64,000 nucleotides of DNA from Halobacillus locisalis. GTDB taxonomy: Bacteria; Bacillota; Bacilli; Bacillales; Halobacillaceae. The first letter of the stretch is position 1. Every line of letters starts with the position of its first letter. Of the stretch, positions 8,620-17,914 are shown piece after piece. The stretch covers positions 372,001 to 436,000 of the forward strand of contig NZ_JACEFG010000001.1 of assembly GCF_013694105.1 (NCBI RefSeq). The letters are read 5' to 3'. The notes under the pieces are model-generated. The model was not told the DNA's origin. It saw nothing but the letters and a program-made list of their open reading frames with translations, and ran no database searches. A program made the translations under genes and the position numbers.

Positions 8620-10344
8620 ATGCTTACTGAATTATCAATTCGTGATTTTGCTATCATTGAACATGTTTCAGTCAATTTTAAAGAAGGCTTGACTGTATTA
8701 ACGGGTGAAACCGGCGCGGGTAAGTCGATCATCATTGATGCGATTCAATTGCTATCAGGTGGACGAGGTTCGGTTGAGTTTGTCCGTCACGGAACCAAAA
8801 AAGCGGAAATTGAAGGTTTGTTCACTATTGAAGACGATCACCCTATTTATCAAAAGGGTGAAGAGTTCGGTGTAGAAATCGCAGAAGATGGGATGGTCGT
8901 TCTACATCGGACGATTACTCATCAAGGTAAAAGCATCTGTCGAGTGAATGGAAAGCTTGTTACGCTCGGAATACTGAGAGAATTCGGTCATTCCCTAATC
9001 GACATTCACAGCCAGCACGAAACACAGTCACTGATGGATCCAGACCGGCATATTGAACTGCTTGATTTGTTCTCTGACCAAGAGCTCATCCATACACAAG
9101 AAGAATACCGTAATGTCTATGATAAATACCGAGCGATGGTGAAAAGATATAAAGAACTAAGTGAAAATGAACAAGAGATGGCGCAGAGGTTGGATTTATT
9201 GGAATTTCAATTTCGTGAACTGCAAGAGGCTGAACTAGTGCCTAAAGAAGATGAGGACTTGAGTGAAGAACGCAACAAGTTGATGAATTATGAGAAAATT
9301 TATCAAGGAATTCATGATGCCTACAACTCTCTTTATGGGGAGCAGAAGGGTCTCGATTGGTTAAGTCATGCTATGAGTTCTGTCGAAAGCATCGCTGACT
9401 TTGATGATCAAATCTCGAAGATGGCAGAAGAATTGTCGAATTCTTATTACATAATCGAAGAATTGACTTTTCAGCTGAGTAGTCAAATGGCAGATCTTGA
9501 GTTCGATCCCGAACGATTGAACCAAATTGAATCGCGGTTGAATGAGCTGAATCGCTTGAAAAAGAAATACGGCGCATCTGTTGAAGATATTATGGAATAT
9601 GCATCGAAGATTGAAGAAGAAATTGATGAAATCCAAAACAAAGATTCTCGGTTGAATAAAATGGAACACGAAATTCAAGAATTGGGTCAGGATGCGGTAT
9701 TGGAAGCTAAACATATTCACGACTTGAGGTTGCAGTCTGCTGAGAAGTTATCCGTATCTATACATGACGAATTGAAGGATTTGTACTTGGAGAAAGCGTC
9801 GTTCGCCGTTGATATTCAAATGAAAGAAGGAAAAGAGGGAGACCCTGTTCTCGACGGAAAACCAGTACAATTGCTTTCAAACGGCATTGATCTTGTGAAA
9901 TTTTTAATTACAACGAACCCCGGTGAACCGCTTAAAGAAATACATAAGGTAGCTTCGGGAGGCGAAATGTCACGAATCATGCTTGCACTGAAGAGAATAT
10001 TTTCAAGACATCAAGGTGTCACGAGCGTGATATTTGATGAGGTCGATACTGGAGTGAGCGGAAGGGTAGCTCAATCCATTGCTGAGAAAATATACGGGAT
10101 TTCTGTTGGCTCTCAAGTGCTTTGTATTTCACACCTTCCGCAAGTCGCTGCCATGGCTGATACACATGTCAGAATAGAGAAGCAAGTTGATAATGATCGT
10201 ACCTATACGTCGGTCGTTGAACTATCGGACGATGAAAAAGCGGATGAGCTTTCACGTATGATCACTGGCGCTGAAATAACAGAAACAACACTTGAACATG
10301 CACGTGAACTGTTAGAGATGGCGAAGCAACATAAACAACAATAG
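8620..10344 (+). CDS. recN: DNA repair ATPase RecN
   Basis: 574 aa SMC-like protein that acts early at double-strand breaks. Walker A GETGAGKS is at 29-36, two long coiled-coil arms occupy roughly 160-380, the ABC signature SGGEMSRIML begins near 446 and Walker B ends in D473-E474. The start at ATG 8620 (MLTELSIRDFAIIE) fits homologues and a GAGGTGG site; the GTG at 8608 would be part of that site. It follows argR by 17 bp. A terminator lies downstream. Confidence 0.96.
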   Translation: MLTELSIRDFAIIEHVSVNFKEGLTVLTGETGAGKSIIIDAIQLLSGGRGSVEFVRHGTKKAEIEGLFTIEDDHPIYQKGEEFGVEIAEDGMVVLHRTITHQGKSICRVNGKLVTLGILREFGHSLIDIHSQHETQSLMDPDRHIELLDLFSDQELIHTQEEYRNVYDKYRAMVKRYKELSENEQEMAQRLDLLEFQFRELQEAELVPKEDEDLSEERNKLMNYEKIYQGIHDAYNSLYGEQKGLDWLSHAMSSVESIADFDDQISKMAEELSNSYYIIEELTFQLSSQMADLEFDPERLNQIESRLNELNRLKKKYGASVEDIMEYASKIEEEIDEIQNKDSRLNKMEHEIQELGQDAVLEAKHIHDLRLQSAEKLSVSIHDELKDLYLEKASFAVDIQMKEGKEGDPVLDGKPVQLLSNGIDLVKFLITTNPGEPLKEIHKVASGGEMSRIMLALKRIFSRHQGVTSVIFDEVDTGVSGRVAQSIAEKIYGISVGSQVLCISHLPQVAAMADTHVRIEKQVDNDRTYTSVVELSDDEKADELSRMITGAEITETTLEHARELLEMAKQHKQQ

Positions 10345-10362
10345 AATAATTAAAGTGGGATA

Positions 10363-10400
10363 AAATAAACGTAGATAAGGTTTCTGCGTTTATTTTTTTT
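10363..10400 (+). terminator. Terminator after recN
   Basis: Stem 10363-10374 with 10384-10395 (one G-T pair) followed by an eight-T run. Confidence 0.85.
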
Positions 10401-10501
10401 GGTATGAAAGGAAAGATAAAGGATAAGAAATAAAAATAAATCTGAATAAATATCGGAAGCAGCAGATATGGATAGCTTGATTCACTAGGAAGGCATTATG
10501 C

Positions 10502-10621
10502 ATGGGCATTCTTTCTTTACGTGGGAAACGGTACTATAATTACGCAGATTATGCTCGTTTAAAAAGTCGCTCTGAGGACCACATTAATAGTAAGCCACGT
10601 GAGTTGGTATTGGATGAATGA
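10502..10621 (+). CDS. Possible 39-aa small protein upstream of spoIVB
   Basis: A short open frame from ATG 10502 to TGA 10621 encodes a basic, tyrosine-rich peptide (starts MGILSLRGKRYYNYADY). AGGAAGG at 10487-10493 gives an ideal Shine-Dalgarno site eight bases upstream, and the stop lies 13 bp before the spoIVB GTG, allowing coupling. I recognise no family. The rest of the 290-bp gap between recN and spoIVB holds the recN terminator and probably the spoIVB promoter, not clearly identified. It may be a chance frame; conservation of the frame would decide. Confidence 0.35.
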   Translation: MGILSLRGKRYYNYADYARLKSRSEDHINSKPRELVLDE

Positions 10622-10634
10622 GGAGTGAGAACCT

Positions 10635-11876
10635 GTGATCCATGAGAAAACAGTTAAATATATATGTGGTTCTGTTCTCCTGCTGTTAATGCTTGCTTTA
10701 CCTTTATTTAGCCCTGTTCAAAAGTATTTGTCGATCCCGGATGAAGTGAAAGTGATGGCTTCTGAGGATGTTCAAACTGTTTGGAACAATAACTCGGATG
10801 ATGCAATGACAGCTTTCTCATCGAGTAATGATCATCAAATATTTTATGAATTCGCTGGGGTACCCTTAAAGAAAACGCAAATTCAAGCGATGAAGGATAT
10901 TCGTTTAATTCCTGGCGGGCAATCCGTCGGTGTTGAATTGCATACGAAAGGCGTACTGGTCGTTGGTCATCATCTGGTGACAGGTGAAGGGGATGAAAAA
11001 GTGTCCCCTGGAGAAGAAGCCGATGTATTAGTGGGAGATATCCTATTAAAGGGAAATGGCAAAGAATTAAATAGTATGGAGGACTTGTCTTCGTTAGTTA
11101 AGCGTTCTGGTGAAGAGGGAAAGGCAATTGAGTTGACCATTAAACGAAATGATCAACAAATTACGACGTCTTTAGAACCGTCATTCAGCGAACAAGATCA
11201 GGAATTTCAAGTGGGATTGTATATTCGTGATTCGGCCGCTGGGATCGGAACGATGACGTTTTATCACCCAGATAGTAAAAAATATGGTGCGCTAGGACAT
11301 GTCATCTCTGATATGGATACGAAGAAACCGATTGAGATTCATGAAGGTACGATTGTCGAATCTCATGTGACATCGATTGAAAAAGGAAGTCAAGGCATTC
11401 CTGGGGAAAAGAAAGCGCGTTTCTCGATGAGTGAAAATCGCTTAGGAACGATAACGAAAAACACGCCTTTTGGTATATTTGGTGAATTGGATGAAACGAT
11501 GGATAATCAAGACTATCCTGAAGGTCTTCCTGTTGGATACTCTGATCAAATTAAAGAAGGCCCTGCGCAAATTCTGACGGTATTAGAAGGAGATAAGTTA
11601 CAAACGTTTGATATTGAAATTGTCAGTAATATGCCAAAGAAATCACCCGTAACAAAAGGGATGATTGTGAAGATAACAGATGAAGAACTGCTAAGTGAGA
11701 CAGGCGGAATCGTTCAAGGGATGAGTGGTAGTCCGATTATTCAAGATGGAAAAATTATTGGTGCAGTCACCCATGTGTTCGTTAATGACCCGACAAGCGG
11801 GTATGGAGTTCATATTGAGTGGATGCTACAAGAAGCCGGTATAGAAATATATGAAGATCAAGCAAAAGCAAGTTAG
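10635..11876 (+). CDS. spoIVB: SpoIVB serine peptidase (sporulation sigma-K checkpoint)
   Basis: 413 aa. In the forespore SpoIVB is secreted to the intermembrane space, where it cuts SpoIVFA and so triggers SpoIVFB processing of pro-sigma-K. A signal-anchor covers about 10-27, a PDZ domain about 100-180, and the S55 peptidase domain follows, with catalytic His222 in GALGH and Ser364 in GMSGSP. Slightly shorter than the Bacillus subtilis protein. Start at GTG 10635 behind GGAGTGAG. Lies between recN and spo0A as in Bacillus. Confidence 0.95.
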   Translation: MIHEKTVKYICGSVLLLLMLALPLFSPVQKYLSIPDEVKVMASEDVQTVWNNNSDDAMTAFSSSNDHQIFYEFAGVPLKKTQIQAMKDIRLIPGGQSVGVELHTKGVLVVGHHLVTGEGDEKVSPGEEADVLVGDILLKGNGKELNSMEDLSSLVKRSGEEGKAIELTIKRNDQQITTSLEPSFSEQDQEFQVGLYIRDSAAGIGTMTFYHPDSKKYGALGHVISDMDTKKPIEIHEGTIVESHVTSIEKGSQGIPGEKKARFSMSENRLGTITKNTPFGIFGELDETMDNQDYPEGLPVGYSDQIKEGPAQILTVLEGDKLQTFDIEIVSNMPKKSPVTKGMIVKITDEELLSETGGIVQGMSGSPIIQDGKIIGAVTHVFVNDPTSGYGVHIEWMLQEAGIEIYEDQAKAS

Positions 11877-11878
11877 AG

Positions 11879-11909
11879 AAGAGCTCAGTAGTGGGCTCTT
11901 TTCTTTTTC
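11879..11909 (+). terminator. Terminator after spoIVB
   Basis: Stem AAGAGCTC (11879-11886) with GGGCTCTT (11893-11900) followed by T-rich sequence. Confidence 0.75.
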
Positions 11910-11973
11910 TCTTATAAAGTAAACAAATTGATGCAAGTTGGCTGATGGGTCATTGCATCAATGCTGAATTTTA

Positions 11974-12114
11974 TTCGACAAAATTCGACAAAACATAGTC
12001 AACCTATGTCGAATTAGTGCGAATTCTAGAGTATTTTTAAGCATTTTGAAGATAATCTCATTTTATGAAATTTTTTTGTTATAATAAAAAAGGGTTAGAT
12101 TCCCTGATGTCGAA
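11974..12114 (+). promoter_or_regulatory. spo0A control region with four 0A boxes
   Basis: TTCGACA (reverse 0A box) occurs at 11974-11980 and 11984-11990, and TGTCGAA (forward) at 12007-12013 and 12108-12114. A TATAAT at 12080-12085 with a weak -35 could be the vegetative promoter. This fits known autoregulation of spo0A by Spo0A-P. A sigma-H promoter could not be assigned with confidence. The 287-bp gap contains nothing else that I can see. Confidence 0.75.
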
Positions 12115-12163
12115 TATATCTATTCAAGGGAAGAGAGAACCATACTTGTAAGGAGGAAAATAA

Positions 12164-12943
12164 ATGGAAAAAGTTAAAGTGTGCTTGGCCGATGATAACC
12201 GCGAGCTTGTAAAGCTTCTTGAAGAATATTTTGAGGGTACACAAGATATCGATGTAGTGGGTGCTTCTTATAATGGCAAAGACTGTCTGCAAATGGTCGA
12301 AGAGAAAAAGCCGGACGTTCTTATTTTGGATATTATCATGCCTCACTTGGATGGACTAGCTGTCTTGACGAAGTTAAAGGATTTGGACAACCAGCCTGAT
12401 GTCATTATGCTAACCGCATTCGGACAAGAAGAAGTGACGAAGAAAGCAGTCGAACTAGGCGCGGCATATTTCATGATGAAGCCTTTTGATTTAGATCATT
12501 TAGGAGAACAAGTTCGTCAAATCAAACATTCAGGGGACCCAATCAACCGTGCATTAGGGAGTAGCTATGTATCGACCAAATCGAAGAAGCCGGATTTGGA
12601 TACAAGCATCACTCATATTATTCATGAAGTTGGAGTTCCAGCTCACATTAAAGGCTACCAATATTTACGAGAAGCGATTACGATGGTTTATCGTGACCTA
12701 GAGCTTCTTGGATCCATTACAAAAGTTCTCTACCCAGATATTGCGACTAAATATAATACTACGGCATCCCGTGTAGAACGTGCGATTCGTCACGCCATCG
12801 AAGTAGCGTGGAATCGTGGCAATATTGATGCTATTTCGTCTTTATTCGGTTATACCATTTCTAATACAAAAGCAAAACCTACGAACTCAGAGTTCATTGC
12901 AATGGTTGCAGACCGATTGCGCTTAGAACATAAAGCAAGCTAA
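12164..12943 (+). CDS. spo0A: Master sporulation response regulator Spo0A
   Basis: 259 aa. Receiver domain at 1-120 with Asp10/Asp11, phosphorylation site Asp56 (LILDIIMP) and Lys in MMKPF; effector domain from about 145 with the recognition region [16 protein letters not shown]. Phosphorylated Spo0A binds TGTCGAA boxes and starts sporulation. AAGGAGG lies eight bases before the ATG. Four 0A boxes upstream imply autoregulation. The gene is monocistronic, ending in a strong terminator. Confidence 0.98.
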   Translation: MEKVKVCLADDNRELVKLLEEYFEGTQDIDVVGASYNGKDCLQMVEEKKPDVLILDIIMPHLDGLAVLTKLKDLDNQPDVIMLTAFGQEEVTKKAVELGAAYFMMKPFDLDHLGEQVRQIKHSGDPINRALGSSYVSTKSKKPDLDTSITHIIHEVGVPAHIKGYQYLREAITMVYRDLELLGSITKVLYPDIATKYNTTASRVERAIRHAIEVAWNRGNIDAISSLFGYTISNTKAKPTNSEFIAMVADRLRLEHKAS

Positions 12944-12948
12944 TGAAA

Positions 12949-12985
12949 AAAAGGAAGCCGAGGCATTTGTGCCTCGGCTTCCTTT
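12949..12985. terminator. Bidirectional terminator between spo0A and the minus-strand gene
   Basis: A perfect GC-rich stem (12949-12964 with 12971-12986) has A-rich sequence on one side and T-rich on the other, so it can serve spo0A and the convergent gene. Confidence 0.9.
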
Positions 12986-13263
12986 TACTTTTTCATCCAT
13001 TTGTGTATATACTGCGCCAGCTCTGGATCGTCATAGAAACCTTGATCAATGGCATCGAGGTATGGGGCAAGTAATCGGTGGAGGGGTTGTTCTAGGAGAT
13101 CAATTCCTAATCGATTGAACAAACGGTAACAGAAAGGAAGGGCGGGATATTGGATAATGATATATCGGTGTCCGGATTCTTTATATGTACATACTAAGCT
13201 GAATTCATGCTGTTTTGGATAGTAACTATACCCTCCAAACCCATTCCTTCTACGTGTAAGCAA
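12985..13263 (-). CDS. Hypothetical protein, 92 aa
   Basis: Opens at TTG 13263 with AGGAGG about eight bases upstream, giving a 92-aa product with an aromatic, Arg-rich N terminus (LTRRRNGFGGYSYYPKQHEF) and a helical C-terminal half. No signal peptide or membrane segment. I recognise no family or motif. It converges on spo0A and shares its terminator. The good ribosome site and separate terminator argue that it is a real gene. Confidence 0.6.
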   Translation of the reverse strand: MLTRRRNGFGGYSYYPKQHEFSLVCTYKESGHRYIIIQYPALPFCYRLFNRLGIDLLEQPLHRLLAPYLDAIDQGFYDDPELAQYIHKWMKK

Positions 13264-13380
13264 AGGAAGCTCCTCCTTTTATTCTAATAGAACCTGTCAT
13301 CATTATACATGAATAATGTAACTTTATGTAATTTACTGTCCAATTTGTCCGATCAATTGGCATCTTTTCTTAAACATCCC

Positions 13381-13410
13381 TTCATATTCAGGTTGTTTTT
13401 GTGATACAAT
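13381..13410 (+). promoter_or_regulatory. Candidate promoter of the aspartokinase gene
   Basis: TTCATA (13381-13386) and TACAAT (13405-13410) are 18 bp apart and lie 45 bp before the start codon. Confidence 0.4.
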
Positions 13411-13454
13411 TCATAATTATTAAATACTTTAGGTCGTTAATGGGGTGTTGTGAA

Positions 13455-14804
13455 ATGAAGGTTGTTAAATTTGGTGGAAGTTCAGTAGCAAGTGCTGGGC
13501 AAATTGATAAAATCACGAAAATCATCGTGTCTGATGCTTCCCGTCGAGTGATTGTCGTCTCGGCACCAGGAAAACGTTTTTCTGAAGATGTCAAAGTAAC
13601 AGATTTGCTTATTCAACTAGGTGAGTCCGTTCGTATAGGCGTAGATAATGAAAAAGCTTATCAGCAGATTCTGGACAGGTTCGAAGGAATCATTCGTGAC
13701 CTGGGTCTCGATCAAAAGGTGTTAGAACAGGTAGTGAAGAAAATTAATGATTCGATTTTCAGAATCAAGCAACAAGATCCAAGCGGATTAGATGCGCTTA
13801 AATCATGTGGTGAGGATGGATCGGCTCTGATTGTCAGTGCTTATTTAAATCATGAAGGATATGCGACTTCTTATGTAAATCCGAAAGAAGCGGGTATTCT
13901 TGTGCAAGATCAGCCGGGTGGAGCATTAGTGTTGGATGAAAGCTTTGATCATTTGTATCAATTGAGAAAAAGAGAAGAAATTTTGGTCATTCCGGGATTC
14001 TTCGGATTCACGAAAGAAGAGAAACTGGTGACTTTTTCTCGAGGAGGATCCGATATCACGGGTTCGATTGTAGCTGCCGGTTTGAAAGCCGAGTTGTATG
14101 AGAATTTCACGGATGTAGATTCGGTTTATTGTGTAAACCCAATGCTTGTCGATAACCCTCGTCAACTTACATCACTGACGTACCGTGAAATGCGAGAGTT
14201 GTCTTATGCTGGCTTCTCTGTTTTTCATGACGAAGCGCTTATCCCAGCGTTCAAACAAAAAATTCCTGTATGCATAAAGAATACAAATAATCCGTCTGCC
14301 CCAGGGACCATGATTGTCGCGGACCTTCCTGAGCGTGAACATCATGTTGTCGGGATTGCTAGTGACAACGGCTTTTTGAACCTCTATGTAAGCAAATACT
14401 TAATGAACAGAGAAATCGGTTTTGGTCGAAGACTTCTCCAGATTCTTGAAGACGAAGAAGTTTCCTTTGAACATGCGCCATCTGGAATAGATGATATGTC
14501 TGTAATTATTCGAGAGCATCAGCTTCCTAAGCAAAAAGAAGAAATCGTCATACAGCGGATCAAGGATGAACTGCAAGTCGATATGGTGTTAATTGAGAGG
14601 GAAATGGCTATGATTATGCTGGTGGGAGAAGGGATGAACCAGACAGTAGGTATTGCGAGCAGCGCGACATCTGCCTTCCACAAAGCGGGAGTCAATATTG
14701 AAATGATCAACCAAGGTTCCTCTGAGGTTTCCATGATGTTCGGTGTCAAGACTGAGGGTCTAGCAGCAGCTGTGCAATCACTCTATCGCACTTTTTTCGA
14801 TTAG
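13455..14804 (+). CDS. Aspartate kinase (monomeric-type, YclM/ThrD class)
   Basis: 449 aa. Phosphorylates aspartate, the first step to lysine, threonine, methionine and diaminopimelate. Kinase domain starts MKVVKFGGSSVASAGQID and carries TFSRGGSDITGS and the LYENFTDVDSVY segment; two ACT regulatory domains fill about 300-449 (NLYVSKYLMN; MIMLVGEGMNQTVGIAS). The length and lack of an internal start match the lysine/threonine-responsive class rather than the alpha/beta overlapping LysC. ATG 13455 is used since homologues begin there. Single gene with its own terminator. Confidence 0.93.
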   Translation: MKVVKFGGSSVASAGQIDKITKIIVSDASRRVIVVSAPGKRFSEDVKVTDLLIQLGESVRIGVDNEKAYQQILDRFEGIIRDLGLDQKVLEQVVKKINDSIFRIKQQDPSGLDALKSCGEDGSALIVSAYLNHEGYATSYVNPKEAGILVQDQPGGALVLDESFDHLYQLRKREEILVIPGFFGFTKEEKLVTFSRGGSDITGSIVAAGLKAELYENFTDVDSVYCVNPMLVDNPRQLTSLTYREMRELSYAGFSVFHDEALIPAFKQKIPVCIKNTNNPSAPGTMIVADLPEREHHVVGIASDNGFLNLYVSKYLMNREIGFGRRLLQILEDEEVSFEHAPSGIDDMSVIIREHQLPKQKEEIVIQRIKDELQVDMVLIEREMAMIMLVGEGMNQTVGIASSATSAFHKAGVNIEMINQGSSEVSMMFGVKTEGLAAAVQSLYRTFFD

Positions 14805-14842
14805 GCGTGATGGAGGGTGGAGCATGGAAGATCGGATTAGGC

Positions 14843-14887
14843 AAAAGAAGCGAAGTGGAGTGATTATTTCTCCTGCTTCGCTTTTTT
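14843..14887. terminator. Bidirectional terminator between aspartokinase and exonuclease genes
   Basis: AAAAGAAGCGAAG pairs with CTTCGCTTTT, with inner GGAG/CTCC; A- and T-rich flanks fit use from both strands. Confidence 0.8.
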
Positions 14888-15610
14888 GTGTTTTTGTAAA
14901 ATCTTATCTAATTCGCCGAACGTTTCTATATGCCGGTTTAAGGTCATGTATAAGAGCTGTCTAAATAACTCAGCTGTCATGATGGCATCGTTTAAAGCGT
15001 GGTGTCGATCCCGCTTCTCAATTCCGAAATATTTGAGCAAAGGATCCAGTTGGTGCTTATCAGCTGGTAGTAGCCACTGTGCTAACAAATGGGAATCGAT
15101 CACGGGTGGATAGTAGTCAGGGAGCTTCCAGCGCTTGAGCATCGCTTGTAGGAAGCGCATATCAAACTTAGCTGGATGAGCAACCAATACTGAACCTTCG
15201 CTATAATCCAAGAAGTTTTGAAATCCATCGATAAATGGACTGGCGTTGTTCAAACGTTCTCTAGTGAGTCCTGTCAATCTCAGTGTTTGGTTATTGACAG
15301 GACGAATGGGCCGAATGACTTGGTGGAACGTCTTTCTGGAGCAAGAAGAAAACCCTTGAATCCGTACAGCACCAATCGAAATGATTTCATGACCGATTTC
15401 TGGGATGAAACCAGTCGTTTCTAAATCAAATATGGTGTATTCTAGTTCTTCTAAAGGTTGATAAATCATACGTGGATCTCGCTTGTATTCATTCAGCTGC
15501 TCCTCAAGGCGCTGGTAATGACTCCACTTTAAATACGGCTTTATTTTATAATGGTAAATCGGCTTTTCGAAGAAGATATATTTTAATATTTGTAAGTCAA
15601 CGGGGAGCAT
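14864..15610 (-). CDS. DnaQ-like 3'-5' exonuclease domain protein
   Basis: 248 aa. The DEDDh exonuclease domain starts near 58 with FDLETTG (Asp62, Glu64), continues with LVAHPAKFDMRFL and ends with HHALNDA. Related to the PolC/epsilon proofreading domain; role unknown, probably nucleotide or nucleic acid trimming. A basic, aromatic N-terminal extension of about 55 residues precedes the domain. Its ATG shares one base with the stop of the upstream DUF294 gene (TGATG), so the two are translationally coupled and probably work together. Confidence 0.88.
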   Translation of the reverse strand: MLPVDLQILKYIFFEKPIYHYKIKPYLKWSHYQRLEEQLNEYKRDPRMIYQPLEELEYTIFDLETTGFIPEIGHEIISIGAVRIQGFSSCSRKTFHQVIRPIRPVNNQTLRLTGLTRERLNNASPFIDGFQNFLDYSEGSVLVAHPAKFDMRFLQAMLKRWKLPDYYPPVIDSHLLAQWLLPADKHQLDPLLKYFGIEKRDRHHALNDAIMTAELFRQLLYMTLNRHIETFGELDKILQKHKKAKQEK

Positions 15611-17517
15611 CAAACCACCCGATTCCGATTATAGCTTAATTCAAGAACTTGTTGGAGCCGCTTGGCTATGATCAAAGCTTCGCGGAGAGAACGCCTTTCG
15701 TCTTTTTTTAATTGCCCAAGTCTCAAATCGTTGGATAAAGTCTCGTTTTCCTTGAGTTGATTCAAGTTCTCTTTTAAACGGAACATCATCAAGCGGTGCA
15801 AGGCCGTCTTTGCATTCTCGACGTCCCTTGGGTGGAAACGTTCCTGCTCAGCAAGGGCATCAAGACGATTGACCGTATTGATTTCTTCGATGCCGTGTTT
15901 CATGCTGTAAATTCGAATGGCGTTCACAATTTGCATGATGGCTGATTTTTTCAAATTCAATGTTCGTTTTTTGCCGACACCTGAAATGCGTCCGAATGGT
16001 TGAACCGGCACACGGAAACGTAATGTATCTTTCATCAAGAGTTGATGTAAGTTCAAAGATTTTTGGACCCTTTTTGTGACGTATTTTTTCAAGTCATACG
16101 CTAGGGAGTAATCACCGAAAATCGGCCGGAAGTCCATGAAAATGGTGAAGTCACGAATCTCTTCAGCGTCCATTTGATTGATCCATTGATCGATGGTTTG
16201 ATGCCAGTCGGTCATTTGCTTTCGCCATTTGTCTTCTTTGGCCATAATGCCCCCTTTACAATAAGGAAACCCGCAATCATCCAGCATAGCATTGATTTTT
16301 TCAGCAAAAATCACGAAATATGATTCGATTTGCTGTTTGTTTTTCGAAAGCTCGTAGTCAGATAAGATCATCCCGTTATCCTGATCGGTTGAGAATGCTT
16401 GCTCTTTCCTTCCTTCACTTCCCATGACTAAGAAGCAGTAGTTGACAGGAGGTGCACCGTAACCCTCAGCAATCATTTCGTCCTCTGCTATTTGCACAAT
16501 CTGTTTATGAATACGATCATTATAGTTCGTTATCAACTCTGCTATATCATAAGCGAACATGTGATCATTGATTAAACTTGCCACGAACTGTTGAAACCGC
16601 TCATTGTGAATAGGGGATAGTTGTTTGATTTCGTTTGCGGTTGTGGCGTTGGAAATCCGGTATGTTAAATCGAAATAAACAGAATTTTTAATGGTGAAGA
16701 AGGAAGATTGTCTAAGAATCCCCACAATTTTGTCTTTGTGTAATACAGGGATGATTTCTGTTGGGTGGTGCTTCAAATAACTTAACGCATCATAAATGAA
16801 TTCTTGTTCATTGATTTCATACGCCTCTTCAGACATATACGCACGCACAGGATTACGGTGATCATTCTCGAAGTAGGCCCGCAAAATTTCACCATAGCCG
16901 ATCATGCCGAGCATCGTTTTTTGATCTTCACTGACAATCAGCGCTTCAATTTTCTGCTGTTGTAATAACCGAGCAGCCTGTTCAATTGACTCATCAGGAT
17001 GAATGAAGGTCGGTGTTTCCATATACGCGTCAGCTCTTTTTTTGTAAAGTTCCCGGTCGTCTTGCTCATCAGTCGTCGAGCTTTTATATTTGACTTCATC
17101 ATATAAACTTTTCATCAAATGACTGATGCCATCCATGACGACTTTTGAAAACTGGGTATTGTTCGACATGATTTCCAAGAACGATTCACGTTCGAAACAT
17201 AGCGTCTTAATAGGCTCAAGTGCTTGAACAGAAAAGCGCATTTCTCCGCTTGTGAGGAGAATCATGACTCCGATCAAGTCACCAGGATAATAGAACCGGA
17301 CTGAAAGTTGACGTCCATTCGAACGGTGCATGATATTTTTGGCGAGACCAGAGATTAAGAAGTGGATGTCAATCGTATCATCTGCTTGGTCTTCATGGAT
17401 CAAAAACTCATTCTTACTGTATTCCTTAACGACAGCCTTACCGAATATCGCGTCAAACTCTTCTTCTGATAATAAATCAAAAGGGTACTGCTTTTTAAAT
17501 AATTCAAATTCTTCCAC
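15610..17517 (-). CDS. Cyclic-nucleotide-binding/CBS/DUF294 putative nucleotidyltransferase
   Basis: 635 aa multi-domain protein. A cNMP-binding fold covers about 15-130, two CBS domains about 165-280, and a GlnD-like DUF294 nucleotidyltransferase domain follows with GSEGR at 366-370 and the metal-binding pair Asp378/Asp380 in STDQDNG; a DUF294 C-terminal domain ends the protein. The architecture suggests a sensor of small nucleotides controlling nucleotidyl transfer; the target is unknown. Starts at GTG 17517 behind AAGGAG. Coupled to an exonuclease gene, a pairing common in bacteria. Confidence 0.88.
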   Translation of the reverse strand: MEEFELFKKQYPFDLLSEEEFDAIFGKAVVKEYSKNEFLIHEDQADDTIDIHFLISGLAKNIMHRSNGRQLSVRFYYPGDLIGVMILLTSGEMRFSVQALEPIKTLCFERESFLEIMSNNTQFSKVVMDGISHLMKSLYDEVKYKSSTTDEQDDRELYKKRADAYMETPTFIHPDESIEQAARLLQQQKIEALIVSEDQKTMLGMIGYGEILRAYFENDHRNPVRAYMSEEAYEINEQEFIYDALSYLKHHPTEIIPVLHKDKIVGILRQSSFFTIKNSVYFDLTYRISNATTANEIKQLSPIHNERFQQFVASLINDHMFAYDIAELITNYNDRIHKQIVQIAEDEMIAEGYGAPPVNYCFLVMGSEGRKEQAFSTDQDNGMILSDYELSKNKQQIESYFVIFAEKINAMLDDCGFPYCKGGIMAKEDKWRKQMTDWHQTIDQWINQMDAEEIRDFTIFMDFRPIFGDYSLAYDLKKYVTKRVQKSLNLHQLLMKDTLRFRVPVQPFGRISGVGKKRTLNLKKSAIMQIVNAIRIYSMKHGIEEINTVNRLDALAEQERFHPRDVENAKTALHRLMMFRLKENLNQLKENETLSNDLRLGQLKKDERRSLREALIIAKRLQQVLELSYNRNRVV

Positions 17518-17543
17518 AGATCAAAACTCCTTCATTATATGTG

Positions 17544-17780
17544 TCAGTCTTCATTCTTAAATCGACCTTTCGTCAAGTTCCTTTTTCGATCACGGTGAAG
17601 AATGAATCCTCCGATAAAAGCGAGTCCCCCAACAACGAAAAGAACCCCGGCGATCCCTTGTAAGACCATATGAAAAAATATAGGGTGAAACTCACCGAAT
17701 AGAGCATCCCTGATCAGCTTAATTCCATAAACAGCAACGATTCCGGGTATGACTAAGATGAGCAAAGCAATTAATCTCAT
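17544..17780 (-). CDS. DUF2627 membrane protein (YqzF-like)
   Basis: 78 aa with two membrane segments (about 2-24 and 36-62) and a basic cytoplasmic tail. Matches the DUF2627 family by its MRLIALLILVIPGIVAVYGI opening. The YqzF gene sits just before the bkd regulator in Bacillus, as here (divergent from it). Function unknown. Confidence 0.8.
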   Translation of the reverse strand: MRLIALLILVIPGIVAVYGIKLIRDALFGEFHPIFFHMVLQGIAGVLFVVGGLAFIGGFILHRDRKRNLTKGRFKNED

Positions 17781-17914
17781 AAGCGAATATCTCCTTCATT
17801 TATTCCATCCTCAGTATATCAAATGGCGAAGGTAGAGGGAATACCATAAGGGTTGCTAAAACGTGCAGAATAGGATAGGATAAAGTTACGCAAAAAATTG
17901 CAGGGTGTGGTGAA

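Noticed and set aside
14821..14960. Small plus-strand frame after aspartokinase
   Set aside because: It starts in a terminator hairpin and then runs antisense to the exonuclease gene.
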